From Pseudomonas cremoricolorata DSM 17059 = NBRC 16634 (GTDB lineage: Bacteria; Pseudomonadota; Gammaproteobacteria; Pseudomonadales; Pseudomonadaceae): a stretch of 64,000 nt of DNA. The stretch's first letter is position 1; each line of letters begins with the position of its first letter. Position numbers and translations under genes: made by a program. Below, in pieces: positions 17,826 to 28,280 of this stretch. The stretch spans positions 62,001-126,000 of the forward strand of contig NZ_AUEA01000009.1 of the NCBI RefSeq assembly GCF_000425745.1, read 5' to 3'. Below the pieces are notes generated by a model that was not told the origin of the DNA, ran no database searches, and saw only the letters and a program-made list of their open reading frames with translations.

Positions 17826-18620
17826 GTGGCGCACGTGCAACTGGCCGATGGCGTACTGAACTACCAACTCGAAGGGCCTGCCCACGCCCCGGTGCTGGTG
17901 CTGTCCAACTCGTTGGGCACCGACCTGGGCATGTGGGATGAGCAAGTGTCGCTGTGGCGCGAGCACTTTCGCGTGCTGCGCTACGACACCCGTGGCCATG
18001 GCGGCTCGACGGTCAGCGAAGGTCCTTACAGCATCGAGCAGCTTGGTGGCGACGTGCTGGCTTTGCTCGATGCGCTGGAGATCGAACGCGCGCATTTCGT
18101 AGGGCTGTCGATGGGCGGCTTGATCGGCCAGTGGCTGGGCATCAACGCCGGGCAACGGCTGCACAGCCTGACCTTGTGCAACACCGCTGCGCAGATCGGC
18201 AGTGCCGAGGTGTGGAACAGCCGCATCGAGCTGGTGCTGGGTGGTGGTCAGCAGGCCATGGCCGAACTGCGCGATGCCTCGCTGGCACGCTGGTTCACCG
18301 CGGATTTCGTCGCCGACCATCCGCTGCAATGCCAGCGCATCACGCACATGCTCGCCAGCACCTCGGCCCAGGGTTACGCCGCCAACTGCGCGGCAGTGCG
18401 CGATGCGGATTTTCGTAGCCAACTGGGGCGCATCGAGGTGCCGACACTGATCGTCGCCGGCAGCGCTGACGTGGTGACCACCCCGGAACATGGGCGCTTC
18501 CTGCAAAGCCACATCACTGGGGCGCAGTTCGTCGAATACCCGGCGGCGCATCTGTCCAACGTCGAAATTGGCGAGCCTTTCAGCCGTCGTGTGCTGGTGT
18601 TCGTGCAAGACGCAGCCTAG
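17826..18620 (+). CDS. pcaD: 3-oxoadipate enol-lactonase
   Basis: 264-residue alpha/beta hydrolase that opens beta-ketoadipate enol-lactone to beta-ketoadipate, the step where the protocatechuate and catechol branches merge. The catalytic triad is visible: GLSMGGLIG nucleophile elbow (Ser near residue 95), Asp in VAGSADVVTTPE and His in PAAHLSNVE. Start is GTG 17826 with AAGGAG upstream. It follows pcaT directly; pcaB, usually between them, is missing, and pcaC, usually just downstream, is replaced by a convergent LysR gene whose stop is 13 bases away. Confidence 0.93.
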   Translation: MAHVQLADGVLNYQLEGPAHAPVLVLSNSLGTDLGMWDEQVSLWREHFRVLRYDTRGHGGSTVSEGPYSIEQLGGDVLALLDALEIERAHFVGLSMGGLIGQWLGINAGQRLHSLTLCNTAAQIGSAEVWNSRIELVLGGGQQAMAELRDASLARWFTADFVADHPLQCQRITHMLASTSAQGYAANCAAVRDADFRSQLGRIEVPTLIVAGSADVVTTPEHGRFLQSHITGAQFVEYPAAHLSNVEIGEPFSRRVLVFVQDAA

Positions 18621-18633
18621 TGCTGCGACGATT

Positions 18634-19554
18634 TCAGGCCAGCTCTGGCGCGGGTTGGGTGTCCAGTGCCAGTAGCGTGTCGATCAGCCTTCGCGCTGCC
18701 GGCGACAACCGATAGCCGCTGCGGCTGATCACCCCGCAGCGCACGCTGAGCAGGTCGAGTCGCGGCGGCAGGTTACGCCAGTGCAGGGTCACCAGCGTCC
18801 TGGCCGCCAGATCCTCTGCCAGCGCCTGTGCGCTGGCGCAGCCGATGGCGTCGCTGCTCAGCACCAGGCTGCGCACGACGCTGAAGTCCTCGCTTTGCAC
18901 CTGCAGGCGCATGTCGCTGCGCCCGCTCAGATTGGCCAGATACTTGCGCACCCCAGGCGCCAGCCAATGGCTGACCAGCGGGTAGTCGAACAGCTCGTTG
19001 GTCGACAGGCTGTCCTTGCGTAGCAGTGGGTGTCCGGCGCGGCAGAAGAACGCGCCGGCGCGCGCCTGCATGGGCTGGGTGTGGAAATAGGGGTCGGCTT
19101 CGAAGGGGCGCAGGTCGTCGACGAAAAATTCGATCTGCTCGCGGCGCAAGGCCTCGCCCAGCCGCTCGGGCTGGTCGGTGAGCAGGCGGGTATGGATGCC
19201 TGGCCGCTCGCGCATCAACTGCGCCAGCGCCTGCGGGACCAGACTCACGGCCAAGGCCGGTCCGCAGCCGAACGCCAGCTCGCCAGCGTCCACGGCGCTC
19301 ATCTGCAACACCTCGTTGCTCAGTTGTGCGGCGCCCTGCACCAGACGCCGCGCATGCTGCAGCACCACCAGGCCTTGGGCGGTGGGCGGCAAGGTCTTGT
19401 TGGCGCGGTCGATCAGTTGGCAGCCGAGGGTCTGTTCGAGGTTCTGGATAGCCCGGCTGAACGCCGGCTGGGTGATGCCCATGGCGTCGGCCGCGCGGAC
19501 GAAGCTGCGGTAATCGGTCAGCGCGATGAAATAGCGCAGTTGGCGGAGGTCCAT
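18634..19554 (-). CDS. LysR-family transcriptional regulator
   Basis: 306-residue LTTR. The N-terminal helix-turn-helix is visible as DLRQLRYFIALTDYRSFVRAA and GITQPAFSRAIQNLEQTLG (residues 2-60). The effector-binding domain follows from about residue 90. It is convergent with pcaD and oriented toward it. Its own upstream region (19555-19770) faces ttgC's downstream end, so no divergent target gene is obvious. The inducer is unknown. Confidence 0.9.
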   Translation of the reverse strand: MDLRQLRYFIALTDYRSFVRAADAMGITQPAFSRAIQNLEQTLGCQLIDRANKTLPPTAQGLVVLQHARRLVQGAAQLSNEVLQMSAVDAGELAFGCGPALAVSLVPQALAQLMRERPGIHTRLLTDQPERLGEALRREQIEFFVDDLRPFEADPYFHTQPMQARAGAFFCRAGHPLLRKDSLSTNELFDYPLVSHWLAPGVRKYLANLSGRSDMRLQVQSEDFSVVRSLVLSSDAIGCASAQALAEDLAARTLVTLHWRNLPPRLDLLSVRCGVISRSGYRLSPAARRLIDTLLALDTQPAPELA

Positions 19555-19714
19555 CTCGGGCTCAGCAGCAGGGCGGGGTAGGGGATTTTCAGCGCTGGCT
19601 GGTTATTCCGTCAACGAATAGGAGGATGGTTATCTATTCGATTATGGAATTTACATAGAGAGTTTGGCGCGTTCAGGCCAAGCCGGGGAGGCTGGCTGAG
19701 CTGTGCCTTGAGTC

Positions 19715-19753
19715 GCAGCTCGAGCGGCGCGATTGCCGCACCGCTCGAACTGC
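19715..19753 (-). terminator. Possible terminator downstream of ttgC
   Basis: GCAGCTCGAGCGG (19715-19727) and CCGCTCGAACTGC (19741-19753) form a 13-base near-perfect stem with a 13-base loop, 17 bases past the ttgC stop. No T-run follows, so termination efficiency is uncertain. Confidence 0.45.
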
Positions 19754-19770
19754 CAAGGCATTGCGATGAA

Positions 19771-21222
19771 TCAGCCCTTGGGCGTCTGCACAGAGGCTTG
19801 CTGGGCCTGGCCGGTGCGCTCGTACCAGCCGCCACCGAGGGCTTTGTACAGGTTGACTTCGCTGGTCAGCTGCGACAGGCGATCACTGATCAGCGCCTGT
19901 TGCGCGCTGAACAGCGTGCGCTGGGCGTCGAGGAAGGTCAGGTTGCTGTCGATACCGATGCGGTAGCGACGCTCGGCCAGGCGGTAGTAGTCCTGGTTGG
20001 CGGCGACCAGATCGCGCTGGGCCTGCAACTGCTCTTCGAAGGTCTTGCGCGCGGCCAGGCCATCGGCGACTTCCTGGAAAGCGGTCTGGATGGTCTTCTC
20101 GTACTTGGCGACGTTGATGTCCTTCTGGATCTTCGCGTAGTCGAGGCTGGCGCGCAGCGCACCGGCGTTGAAGATCGGCAGGTTGATCTGCGGCTGGAAC
20201 AGCCAGGTACCCGAGCCACTGCCGAACAGGCCGCTCATGTCCGGGCTCAGCGTGCCGGCATTGGCGGTCAGGCTGATGCTTGGGAAGAACGCCGCGCGTG
20301 CCGCGCCGATATTGGCGTTGGCGGCCTTGAGCAGGTGCTCGGCTTCCTGGATGTCGGGACGCCGCTGCAGCAGATCGGACGGCAGGCCCGCCGGCACTTC
20401 GGCCAGCTGATCGGCATCGAGCTTGAGCGGCGCCGGCAGGTTGCTCGGCACGCCAGTGCCGAGCAGCACGGTCAGGCTGTTCAGGTCTTGCGCCACCAGG
20501 CGTTGATACTGCGCCAGCTTGACCCGCGCGCCTTCCACGGCGGTGCGTGCCTGGCTCAGGTCGAGCGCCGAAGACACCCCCACTTCGCTGCTGCGCCGAG
20601 TCAGGTTGAAGCTCTGCTCGTAGGCGTCGAGGGTGTCCTTGGTCAGCTTGAGCAGGTCTTGATCGGCCTGCCAGGTGTAGTAGGCGTTGGCGATGCTGGC
20701 GACCAGGGCGATCTGCGTCGAGCGGCGTGCCTCTTCGCTGGACAGGTAGGTCTCCAGGGCCTGCTGGCTGAGGCTGCGCACGCGACCGAACAGGTCCAGT
20801 TCATAGGCGCTGACCCCGACTGTGGCCGAGTACTGGCTGGTGATGCCGGCGCGGCCGGTCTGCGACAGATCGGCCGGCACCCGCTGGCGACTGCCGCTGC
20901 CTGAGGCCGACACCGCCGGGAACAGATCGGCCCGCTGGATGCGGTACTGCGCGCGGTAGGCGTCGATGTTCAGTGCCGCGACGCGCAGGTCGCGATTGTT
21001 TTCCAGACCGGTCTGGATCAGCTGTTGCAGCGCGCGGTCGGTGAAGAACTGGCGCCAGCCTTGTTCGGCTGCGGCGACATCGGCCGACTCGGCGGGCGAG
21101 TAGGCCGGCCCCTGCGGCCACTGCGCCGCGACCGGGGCTTCCGGGGTCTGGTAGTCAGGGATCAGCGAGCAACCGCCGAGGATCAAAGCGGTTACTGCCA
21201 GGGACAGCAGGGACTTGGTCAT
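19771..21222 (-). CDS. ttgC: RND efflux outer-membrane channel
   Basis: 483-residue OprM/TolC-like outer membrane factor of a tripartite solvent and antibiotic efflux pump. Lipobox LILGGC places the lipidated Cys at about residue 18. The two OEP repeats are evident: the first from about 60 to 260 ([20 protein letters not shown]), the second from 280 with [20 protein letters not shown]. Its ATG overlaps the ttgB stop by 4 bases, so the three pump genes are translated from one message. Orthology to TtgC (MexAB-OprM type) is supported by the operon order and the TtgR operator. Confidence 0.95.
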   Translation of the reverse strand: MTKSLLSLAVTALILGGCSLIPDYQTPEAPVAAQWPQGPAYSPAESADVAAAEQGWRQFFTDRALQQLIQTGLENNRDLRVAALNIDAYRAQYRIQRADLFPAVSASGSGSRQRVPADLSQTGRAGITSQYSATVGVSAYELDLFGRVRSLSQQALETYLSSEEARRSTQIALVASIANAYYTWQADQDLLKLTKDTLDAYEQSFNLTRRSSEVGVSSALDLSQARTAVEGARVKLAQYQRLVAQDLNSLTVLLGTGVPSNLPAPLKLDADQLAEVPAGLPSDLLQRRPDIQEAEHLLKAANANIGAARAAFFPSISLTANAGTLSPDMSGLFGSGSGTWLFQPQINLPIFNAGALRASLDYAKIQKDINVAKYEKTIQTAFQEVADGLAARKTFEEQLQAQRDLVAANQDYYRLAERRYRIGIDSNLTFLDAQRTLFSAQQALISDRLSQLTSEVNLYKALGGGWYERTGQAQQASVQTPKG

Positions 21223-24200
21223 TGCCCAGCCTCATTACGTGGAGTTACGGGATGTTCGGAGTGTTCGTCGGCTTTACGCTTGTTGCCGCCGAACACCGAG
21301 GAAACGGCGACGAAGAACAGTGGTACCCAGAAGATAGCCAGTACCGTGGCGCTGATCATGCCGCCAATCACCCCGGTGCCGATGGCGTGCTGGCTGCCTG
21401 AGCCTGCGCCGCTGGCGATGGTCAACGGTACCACGCCGAGAATGAACGCCAGCGAGGTCATGATGATCGGACGCAAACGCATGCGGCAGGCTTCGATGGT
21501 GGCGTCGTACAGACTGCGCCCCTGTTCATGCAGCTCTTTGGCGAATTCGACGATGAGAATCGCGTTCTTCGCCGCCAGGCCGATGGTGGTCAGCAGGCCG
21601 ACCAGGAAGTACACATCGTTGGACAGGCCGCGCAGGCTGGTGGCGATCAGCGCACCAATGATGCCCAGCGGCACCACCAGCACCACGGCGATCGGAATCG
21701 ACCAGCTTTCGTACAGCGCTGCCAGACAGAGGAAGACGAACAGGATCGACAGCGCGAACAGTGCCGGCATCTGCGAACCCGAGAGTTTTTCCTCGTAGGA
21801 CATGCCGGTCCAGGCGTAGCCGATGCCGTCCGGCAGCTCGCCGGCAATGCGCTCGACCTCGGCCATCGCTTCACCGGTGCTGTAGCCTGGCGCCGGCGTA
21901 CCGAGCACCTCGACCGCTTCCACACCGTTGTAGCGCGACAGCTTGGGCGAACCGTAGGTCCACTCGCCGCTGGCGAAGGACGAGAACGGCACCATCTCGC
22001 CCTGGCCGTTGCGCACGTACCATTTCTGCAGGTCTTCCGGGCTCATGCGGGCGCTGGACTGGCCCTGAATGTAGACCTTCTTGACCCGACCGCGGTCGAT
22101 GAAGTCGTTGACGTAGCTGCCGCCCAGGGCAATCGACAGGGTGTTGTTGATGTCGGCGATGGTCACGCCCAGGGCACTGGCGCGCTCGTCGTCGACGATC
22201 AGCTGGTACTGCGGTTCATCGTTCAGGCCGTTGGGACGTACGCCTGCAAGAATCTTGCTCTGCGAGGCCTTGGCGAGGAACTGATTGCGCGCCTCCATGA
22301 GTTTTTCATGGCCGACGCCGGCGCGGTCCTGGAGGAACACGTCGAAGCCGCTGGCGTTACCCAGCTCCAGCACCGCAGGCGGCGCGAAGGCGAACACCAT
22401 GGCGTCGCGGAAGGTGAAAAAGTGCTGCTGGGCGCGGGTGGCGAGGTTGAACACGCTGTTCTCTGCCGAGCGCTCGCCCCATGGCTTGAGCATGATGAAC
22501 GCCATGCCCGAGCTCTGCCCACGACCGGCGAAGTTGAAGCCGGTCACGGTGAAGACCGACGACACGGTGTCGGATTCATCCTTGAGCAGGTAGCTGCGCA
22601 TCTGGTCGACCACATCCTGGGTGCGCTCGGCACTGGAGCCTGCGGGTGTCTGTACCTGGGCGAACAGCACGCCCTGGTCTTCCTCGGGAAGGAAGGCGGC
22701 GGGGATGCGGTTGAACAGGAAGACCATGCCGACCACGATCAGCGCATAGGCCAGCAGGAACGGAATCTTGCGCCGCAGGATGAAGCTAACGCTGCGTTCG
22801 TAACCCTGCACGCTGCGGTCGAAGCTGCGGTTGAACCAGCCGAAGAAGCCGCCCTTGGCGTGGTGATGCTCGCCCTTTTTCAGCGGCGTGAGCATGGTGG
22901 CGCACAGGGCCGGGGTGAACACCAGCGCGACCAGTACCGACAGGCCCATGGCCGAAACGATGGTGATCGAGAACTGCCGGTAGATGACCCCGGTCGAGCC
23001 GCCGAAGAAGGCCATCGGCAGCAGCACCGCCGACAGCACCAGGGCGATACCGACCAGCGCGCCCTGGATCTGCTCCATGGACCTCTTGGTCGCCGCCTTG
23101 GGCGGTAGCCCCTCCTCGGACATCACCCGCTCGACGTTTTCCACCACCACGATGGCGTCGTCCACCAGCAAGCCGATGGCCAGGACCATGGCGAACATGG
23201 TCAGGGTGTTGATGCTGAAACCGAACGCGGCAAGGATGCCGAAGGTACCGAGCAGCACCACCGGAACGGTCATGGTGGTGATGATGGTGGCGCGGAAGTT
23301 CTGCAGGAACAGGTACATCACCAGGAACACCAGCACCACGGCTTCGATCAAGGTGTGGATCACCCCGCTGATCGACTCGGTGACCACGGGCGTGGTGTCG
23401 TACGGGAACACCGCTTTCATGCCCGGCGGGAAGAACGGCTCCAGGTCGCTGATGGTCTGGCGCAGCGCCTTGGCCGTGTCCAGGGCGTTGGCGCCGGTGG
23501 CCAGCTTGATCGCCATGCCCGAGGCCGGCTTGCCGTTGAACTGGGCGCTGACCGAATAGTTCTCGCCGCCCAGGCCGACCTTGGCGACGTCACGCAGGCG
23601 CACCTGCGAACCATCGTTGTTGACCTTGAGCAGAATCTTCTCGAACTGCTCGGCGGTCTGCAGACGGGTCTTGCCGATGATGGTGGCGTTGAGCTGGGTG
23701 CCAGGCATGGCCGGCAGGCCGCCGAGCTGGCCGGAGGAGACCTGCACGTTCTGCGCTGTGACCGCGGTGCGCACATCGACCGGGGTCAGCTGGTACTTGT
23801 TGAGCTTGGCCGGATCGAGCCAGATACGCATGGCGTACTGCGCACCGAACACCTGAAAGTCGCCGACGCCTGCGGTCCGCGAGATCGGGTCCTGCATGGT
23901 CGAAACGATGTAGTTGGCCAGGTCGTCCTTGGTCATCGAACCATCTTCGGACACCAGGCCGATCACCATCAGGAAGTTCTTCACCGCCTTGGTCACGCGA
24001 ATACCCTGTTGCTGCACTTCCTGCGGCAACAGCGGGGTGGCCAGGTTGAGCTTGTTCTGCACCTGCACTTGCGCGGTGTCGGGGTTGGTGCCCTGCTCGA
24101 AGGTGGCGGTGATGGTCATGCTGCCGTCGGAGTTACTTTCCGACGACACATAACGCAGGTTGTCGATGCCGTTGAGCTGCTGCTCGATGACCTGCACCAC

Positions 24201-24380
24201 GGTGTCCTGCACGGTCTGCGCCGAGGCGCCCGGGTAGGTCACGGCGATGGCGATGGCCGGCGGCGCGATGCTGGGGTACTGGTTGATCGGCAATTTGAGG
24301 ATCGACAGGGCGCCGACCAGCATGATCACCAAGGCGATCACCCAGGCGAAGATCGGGCGATCGATAAAGAACTTCGACAT
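21219..24380 (-). CDS. ttgB: RND multidrug efflux transporter, inner-membrane pump
   Basis: 1053-residue HAE1-type proton-driven pump with 12 TM segments and two large periplasmic loops. The N-terminus [20 protein letters not shown] is canonical. [18 protein letters not shown] in TM4 supplies the paired Asp residues of the proton relay. The second half carries [20 protein letters not shown] in TM10. It lies 3 bases after ttgA and overlaps ttgC. Family members export chloramphenicol, beta-lactams, flavonoids and organic solvents such as toluene. Confidence 0.96.
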   Translation of the reverse strand: MSKFFIDRPIFAWVIALVIMLVGALSILKLPINQYPSIAPPAIAIAVTYPGASAQTVQDTVVQVIEQQLNGIDNLRYVSSESNSDGSMTITATFEQGTNPDTAQVQVQNKLNLATPLLPQEVQQQGIRVTKAVKNFLMVIGLVSEDGSMTKDDLANYIVSTMQDPISRTAGVGDFQVFGAQYAMRIWLDPAKLNKYQLTPVDVRTAVTAQNVQVSSGQLGGLPAMPGTQLNATIIGKTRLQTAEQFEKILLKVNNDGSQVRLRDVAKVGLGGENYSVSAQFNGKPASGMAIKLATGANALDTAKALRQTISDLEPFFPPGMKAVFPYDTTPVVTESISGVIHTLIEAVVLVFLVMYLFLQNFRATIITTMTVPVVLLGTFGILAAFGFSINTLTMFAMVLAIGLLVDDAIVVVENVERVMSEEGLPPKAATKRSMEQIQGALVGIALVLSAVLLPMAFFGGSTGVIYRQFSITIVSAMGLSVLVALVFTPALCATMLTPLKKGEHHHAKGGFFGWFNRSFDRSVQGYERSVSFILRRKIPFLLAYALIVVGMVFLFNRIPAAFLPEEDQGVLFAQVQTPAGSSAERTQDVVDQMRSYLLKDESDTVSSVFTVTGFNFAGRGQSSGMAFIMLKPWGERSAENSVFNLATRAQQHFFTFRDAMVFAFAPPAVLELGNASGFDVFLQDRAGVGHEKLMEARNQFLAKASQSKILAGVRPNGLNDEPQYQLIVDDERASALGVTIADINNTLSIALGGSYVNDFIDRGRVKKVYIQGQSSARMSPEDLQKWYVRNGQGEMVPFSSFASGEWTYGSPKLSRYNGVEAVEVLGTPAPGYSTGEAMAEVERIAGELPDGIGYAWTGMSYEEKLSGSQMPALFALSILFVFLCLAALYESWSIPIAVVLVVPLGIIGALIATSLRGLSNDVYFLVGLLTTIGLAAKNAILIVEFAKELHEQGRSLYDATIEACRMRLRPIIMTSLAFILGVVPLTIASGAGSGSQHAIGTGVIGGMISATVLAIFWVPLFFVAVSSVFGGNKRKADEHSEHPVTPRNEAGQ

Positions 24381-24383
24381 GGT

Positions 24384-25541
24384 TTACTCCGCTTTGGCGT
24401 CTGCGTCGGCTGCCTTGGCCTGATCAGGGCTGTTCGGCTTCTTCAGGTTGCTGGCTTCGCTGACCTTGACCTCGACGCCAGGGCGTACGTATTGCAGGCC
24501 TTCGGTGATCAGACGGTCGCCCGGGTTCAGGCCTTCCTCGATCAGCCAGTCGCTGCCCAGGGTGCGGCTGGCCTTGAGTTCGCGCAGCTCGACCTTGTTG
24601 TCCTGGTTGACCACCAGCGCGGTCGGGGTGCCCTTGAGGTCGCGGGTCACGCCTTGTTGCGGGGCGAGAATGGCATTGGCGTTGACGCCGGCCTTGAGTC
24701 GGGCGTGGACGAACATGCCCGGCAGCAGCTCGTGCTCAGGGTTGGGGAAGACCGCGCGCAGGGTGACCGAGCCGGTGGTTTCATCGACCGCCACTTCGGA
24801 GAACTCCAGGCGCCCCTGGTGCTTGAACAGGCTGCCGTCTTCCAGCACCAATTGCACCTGCGCGGCATTGTCACCGGCCTTCTGCAACTGGCCGCTGGCA
24901 AGGTCACGGCGCAGCTTGAGCAGCTCGGCGGTGGACTGGGTGACGTCGACGTAGATGGTGTCGAGCTGCTGGATGGTGGCCATGGCGTTGGCCTGGCCAT
25001 TGCTCACCAGCGCGCCTTCGGTGACCGCCGAGCGACCGATGCGGCCGCTGATCGGCGCCAGCACCTTGGTGTAGCGCAGGTCGATTTGCGCGCTCTTGAG
25101 GCTGGCCTCTGCTTGCAGGCGTTTGGCATTGGCGTCGTCGTATTCCTGGCGGCTGACCGCCTGCTCGTCGATCAGCTGCTTGTAGCGACCGGCCAGCGAA
25201 CGGGTGGCCTGCAGGTTGGCCTGGGCGGTGGCAAGGGTGGTTTCGTAGACGGCCGGGTCGATCTGGTACAGCTGCTGACCCTGCTTGACGTCGCTACCTT
25301 CCTTGAACAGACGCTTGAGAATGATGCCATTGACCTGCGGACGGACTTCCGCGACACGGAACGCCGAGGTGCGTCCCGGCAGCTCCGAGGTGAGCGTGAA
25401 GGATTGTGGTTGCAGGGTAATCACCCCGACCTGAGGCGCAGGCTGCGCAGCTGGCGGCGCCTCTTCTTTCTTACAGCCGCTGAGCAGTGTGGCCAGGGCG
25501 ACGGCGGAAACCAGAGCGGTGACAGCTGGCTTGAAGTGCAT
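24384..25541 (-). CDS. ttgA: RND efflux periplasmic adaptor lipoprotein
   Basis: 385-residue membrane fusion protein linking TtgB to TtgC. The signal peptide ends in the lipobox LLSGC (Cys near residue 23). The biotinyl-lipoyl and barrel-sandwich elements are visible as RTSAFRVAEVRPQVNGIIL and RYTKVLAPISGRIGRSAV, with an alpha-hairpin between them and a beta-barrel domain around residues 190-300. First gene of the ttgABC operon, divergent from ttgR across a 253-base regulatory region. Confidence 0.95.
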   Translation of the reverse strand: MHFKPAVTALVSAVALATLLSGCKKEEAPPAAQPAPQVGVITLQPQSFTLTSELPGRTSAFRVAEVRPQVNGIILKRLFKEGSDVKQGQQLYQIDPAVYETTLATAQANLQATRSLAGRYKQLIDEQAVSRQEYDDANAKRLQAEASLKSAQIDLRYTKVLAPISGRIGRSAVTEGALVSNGQANAMATIQQLDTIYVDVTQSTAELLKLRRDLASGQLQKAGDNAAQVQLVLEDGSLFKHQGRLEFSEVAVDETTGSVTLRAVFPNPEHELLPGMFVHARLKAGVNANAILAPQQGVTRDLKGTPTALVVNQDNKVELRELKASRTLGSDWLIEEGLNPGDRLITEGLQYVRPGVEVKVSEASNLKKPNSPDQAKAADADAKAE

Positions 25542-25631
25542 GAGGATCCTCGGATCGCGGGAGCAGGGGAGCTCAACAGTTGGGAGACGGAGTGGAGCGC
25601 CATGTTATCGGGTGGATAAATAGCTTGCTAA

Positions 25632-25671
25632 GGAATATACTTACGTTCATGGTTGTTTGTAAATACCGCAG
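25632..25671. promoter_or_regulatory. TtgR operator
   Basis: On the minus strand this reads GCGGTATTTACAAACAACC followed by ATGAACGTAAGTATATTCC. It agrees almost base for base with the TtgR operator mapped in P. putida DOT-T1E (from memory), including the GTATTTACAAAC and GTAAGTATATTCC halves. It lies between divergent ttgA and ttgR, overlapping their promoters, so effector binding to TtgR should derepress both. Confidence 0.8.
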
Positions 25672-25794
25672 GGTGGTACTTGGCTACTACCCACGTCCTG
25701 TTGAACACATTTCCGGGATACGCACGTTAGAGGCGCCCCCGGGGGATTTCCACGCCGCACCGTAAGCGTGGGACCTGATTGAGGTTGTGCTGCC

Positions 25795-26469
25795 ATGGTT
25801 CGTCGTACCAAAGAAGAAGCTCAGGAAACCCGCGCGCAGATCATTGCGGCTGCGGAAAAAGCCTTCTACCGCCGCGGCGTCGCCCGCACCACCCTGGCCG
25901 ATATCGCCGAGCTCGCCGGCGTCACCCGCGGTGCCATCTACTGGCATTTCAACAACAAGGCCGAGCTGGTTCAGGCCTTGCTCGACATGCTCCACGAAAC
26001 CCATGACCATTTGGCTCGCGCCAGCGAAAGCGAGGATGAACTCGACCCGCTCGGCTGCATGCGCACGCTTTTGTTGCAGGTACTCAATGAGGTAGTGCTG
26101 GACGCCCGGACCCGGCGTATCAATGAGATTCTGCATTACAAGTGCGAGTTCACTGACGACATGTGCGAAATCCGCCAGCAACGGCAACGCTCGGTGCTGG
26201 ACTGCCACAACAGTATCGTGGTGGCCATGGCCAATGCAGTGCGCCGCGGCCAGTTGCCCACCGACCTCGACCCGGAACAGGCCGCCGTGGTGCTGTTCGC
26301 CTACTTCGATGGCCTGATTGGCCGCTGGCTGCTGCTACCGGGCAGCTTCGACCTGCAAGGCCAGGGTGAACGCTGGGTCGACGCCGGGCTGGACATGCTG
26401 CGCTGGAGCCCGGCGCTGCGCAAACAGGGATTTGTGAACGATTGTGAGGGCAACGCTTCCCTGGTATGA
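25795..26469 (+). CDS. ttgR: TetR-family repressor of the TtgABC pump
   Basis: 224-residue TetR regulator. The N-terminal [20 protein letters not shown] and [20 protein letters not shown] form the DNA-binding helices (residues 1-55). The all-helical C-terminal domain contains [20 protein letters not shown] and ends in a longer tail than the 210-residue P. putida TtgR. TtgR is a drug-responsive repressor that dissociates on binding flavonoids, chloramphenicol and similar molecules. Divergent from ttgABC with the operator between. Confidence 0.94.
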   Translation: MVRRTKEEAQETRAQIIAAAEKAFYRRGVARTTLADIAELAGVTRGAIYWHFNNKAELVQALLDMLHETHDHLARASESEDELDPLGCMRTLLLQVLNEVVLDARTRRINEILHYKCEFTDDMCEIRQQRQRSVLDCHNSIVVAMANAVRRGQLPTDLDPEQAAVVLFAYFDGLIGRWLLLPGSFDLQGQGERWVDAGLDMLRWSPALRKQGFVNDCEGNASLV

Positions 26470-26472
26470 GGC

Positions 26473-27924
26473 TCAGCGCCCGCGCAACTGCCGATCGGGC
26501 AGGGCGAGGGCCGCGAGCAGCGCCAAGGCAGCCACTGCGGCGCTGCCCAGCAACACCTGGCGGAACACCTGCAGCAATTGTGCCTGCGTCTGCGCGTCGA
26601 CCCCTTGGCTGTTCAGGCTGCCGAGCAACGGATTGCCCAGCAGTGTCACGCCATCGTGCTGCAGCAGGGCCAGCAGCAGGCTGGACATGATCGCCACGCC
26701 CATCGCCCCGCCCAGTGAGCGGAACAGGTTGGTGGTGCTGGTGGCGACACCGATGTCGCGATGCTCAACGGCGCTTTGCGTGCCGACCAGCGAGGTCGGG
26801 AACTGCAAGCCGCCAGCGATGCCCGCCAGCAACATGAAAACGCCGCTGAACCACACCGCCTGGGGCGGGCTGAGCGCCATGCCGAGAATCGCCAGCGGCA
26901 TCAGCAGCGCTCCGGCCAGAATCTGCGGCTTGTAGCGCCCGGTGCGGCTGGTCAGACGTCCGCCGGTGAAGGCGCCCAGCGGCAAGCCCATCGCCAGCGG
27001 CAGCAGGTGCAGCGCGGCGCTGTCGGCCCCGGCGCCGGTAATCGCCTGGTAGCGCAGCGGCATCAGCATGGTCAGGGAAATCGCCTGGAAGCTGGCGAAG
27101 AAGATCACGCACCAGCACAGCACGGCCACGCGGTTGCTGAACAGCCCCAGCGGCAGCAACGGTTCGGCGCAGCGCCGTTCACGGGCCACCAGCGCGAGCA
27201 GGCCGAGCACTGCGCCGGCCAGCAGCGCCAGCACCGACGGCGAGCCCCAGGCGCTGCCCTGACCCACCAGGCTGATCGCCAGCAGCAGGCTGCCGACGCC
27301 GACGATCATCAGCACCCCGCCCAGGTAATCGACCTGCGCCTGCCGGCGGCTGACCGGCAGCCCAGCCAGTGCGCGATGGATCGCCCACAGCGCCAGTACG
27401 CCCAGTGGTACGTTGATCCAGAACACCCAGTGCCACGACAGGTAGGCCGTCAGCCAGCCGCCGAGCACCGGCCCGGCGACACTGGCCAGGGCATACATGC
27501 TGCTGAAATAGCCTTGATATCGACCGCGCTCGCGCGGTGGCACGTAGTCGCCGATGATCGCCTGACTCACCGAGACCATGCCGCCTGCGCCCAGGCCTTG
27601 CAGCACCCGCGCCAGCACCAGTTGCTCCATGTTCTGCGCCAAGGCACAGCCCACCGAGGCCAGGGTGAACAGCGCGGTACCGGTAAGGATCATCCGCCGC
27701 CGGCCATACAGGTCACCGAGCTTGCCGTAGATCGGTACGGCCACGGTCATCGCCACCAGATAGGCGGAAATCACCCAGGCCAGCAGGCCGACATCATTGA
27801 ACTGCGCAGAGATCGCCGGCAGTGACACGGCGACGATGGTCTGGTCGAGGGCGCCGAGCAGAATCGCCAGCATTAGGGCGGTCAATACGGCGCGTAGATG
27901 GGTGTCGCTGAGTTGGGTGGTCAC
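26473..27924 (-). CDS. DHA2-family MFS drug exporter
   Basis: 483-residue, about 14-TM major facilitator of the EmrB/QacA type. Visible signatures: ALDQTIVAVSLPAISAQF in TM1, GKLGDLYGRRRMILTG between TM2 and TM3 (motif A), and GAGGMVSVSQAIIGDYVPPR (motif C region). GTG 27924 is preferred over the upstream ATG because it places the TM1 start correctly and has a GGACA-type site. Its stop is only 3 bases from the ttgR stop, so the genes are convergent. Likely exports hydrophobic drugs or dyes; substrate unknown. Confidence 0.9.
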   Translation of the reverse strand: MTTQLSDTHLRAVLTALMLAILLGALDQTIVAVSLPAISAQFNDVGLLAWVISAYLVAMTVAVPIYGKLGDLYGRRRMILTGTALFTLASVGCALAQNMEQLVLARVLQGLGAGGMVSVSQAIIGDYVPPRERGRYQGYFSSMYALASVAGPVLGGWLTAYLSWHWVFWINVPLGVLALWAIHRALAGLPVSRRQAQVDYLGGVLMIVGVGSLLLAISLVGQGSAWGSPSVLALLAGAVLGLLALVARERRCAEPLLPLGLFSNRVAVLCWCVIFFASFQAISLTMLMPLRYQAITGAGADSAALHLLPLAMGLPLGAFTGGRLTSRTGRYKPQILAGALLMPLAILGMALSPPQAVWFSGVFMLLAGIAGGLQFPTSLVGTQSAVEHRDIGVATSTTNLFRSLGGAMGVAIMSSLLLALLQHDGVTLLGNPLLGSLNSQGVDAQTQAQLLQVFRQVLLGSAAVAALALLAALALPDRQLRGR

Positions 27925-28280
27925 GTGCTGTCCGCTGCGCTTGAGGTCGTGGCGATTGAAGCTTGCCGGGAAGGAAGTGTACGCCGGGTTAGATAGCTTC
28001 CCATGTAGAATCTGCATCCCCTATGCACGATCGGCATACGGGGTTTCATCGTCTGAAACATGGCTGCGTGCTATCGTGGCGGCGTCAAACAGCCTGAATC
28101 AAAGGCTTTGCACCAGGATAGTGCAGCATTTTGTCACGGGGTCATCCAGTGCTGTATCCCGTACGGTCTATTCCCTCCCTGCATGCCTTGCGTGGAGTGC
28201 CTTCATCATAATGATTGGAACAGGTCGGCAATGCCGGCTCTGGGAGCCAGTTGAACAGTTGACGTAACAGCGGAGTGATC
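27925..28280. other. Intergenic region between MFS exporter and oxaloacetate decarboxylase
   Basis: Divergent promoter region. It contains a small inverted repeat GTTTCA / TGAAAC at 28041-28057 and a GATAGTGCAGC / GTGCTGTATCC partial repeat at 28118-28163. No coding frame is convincing. The right end supplies the GGAG site for the gene at 28281. Confidence 0.5.
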
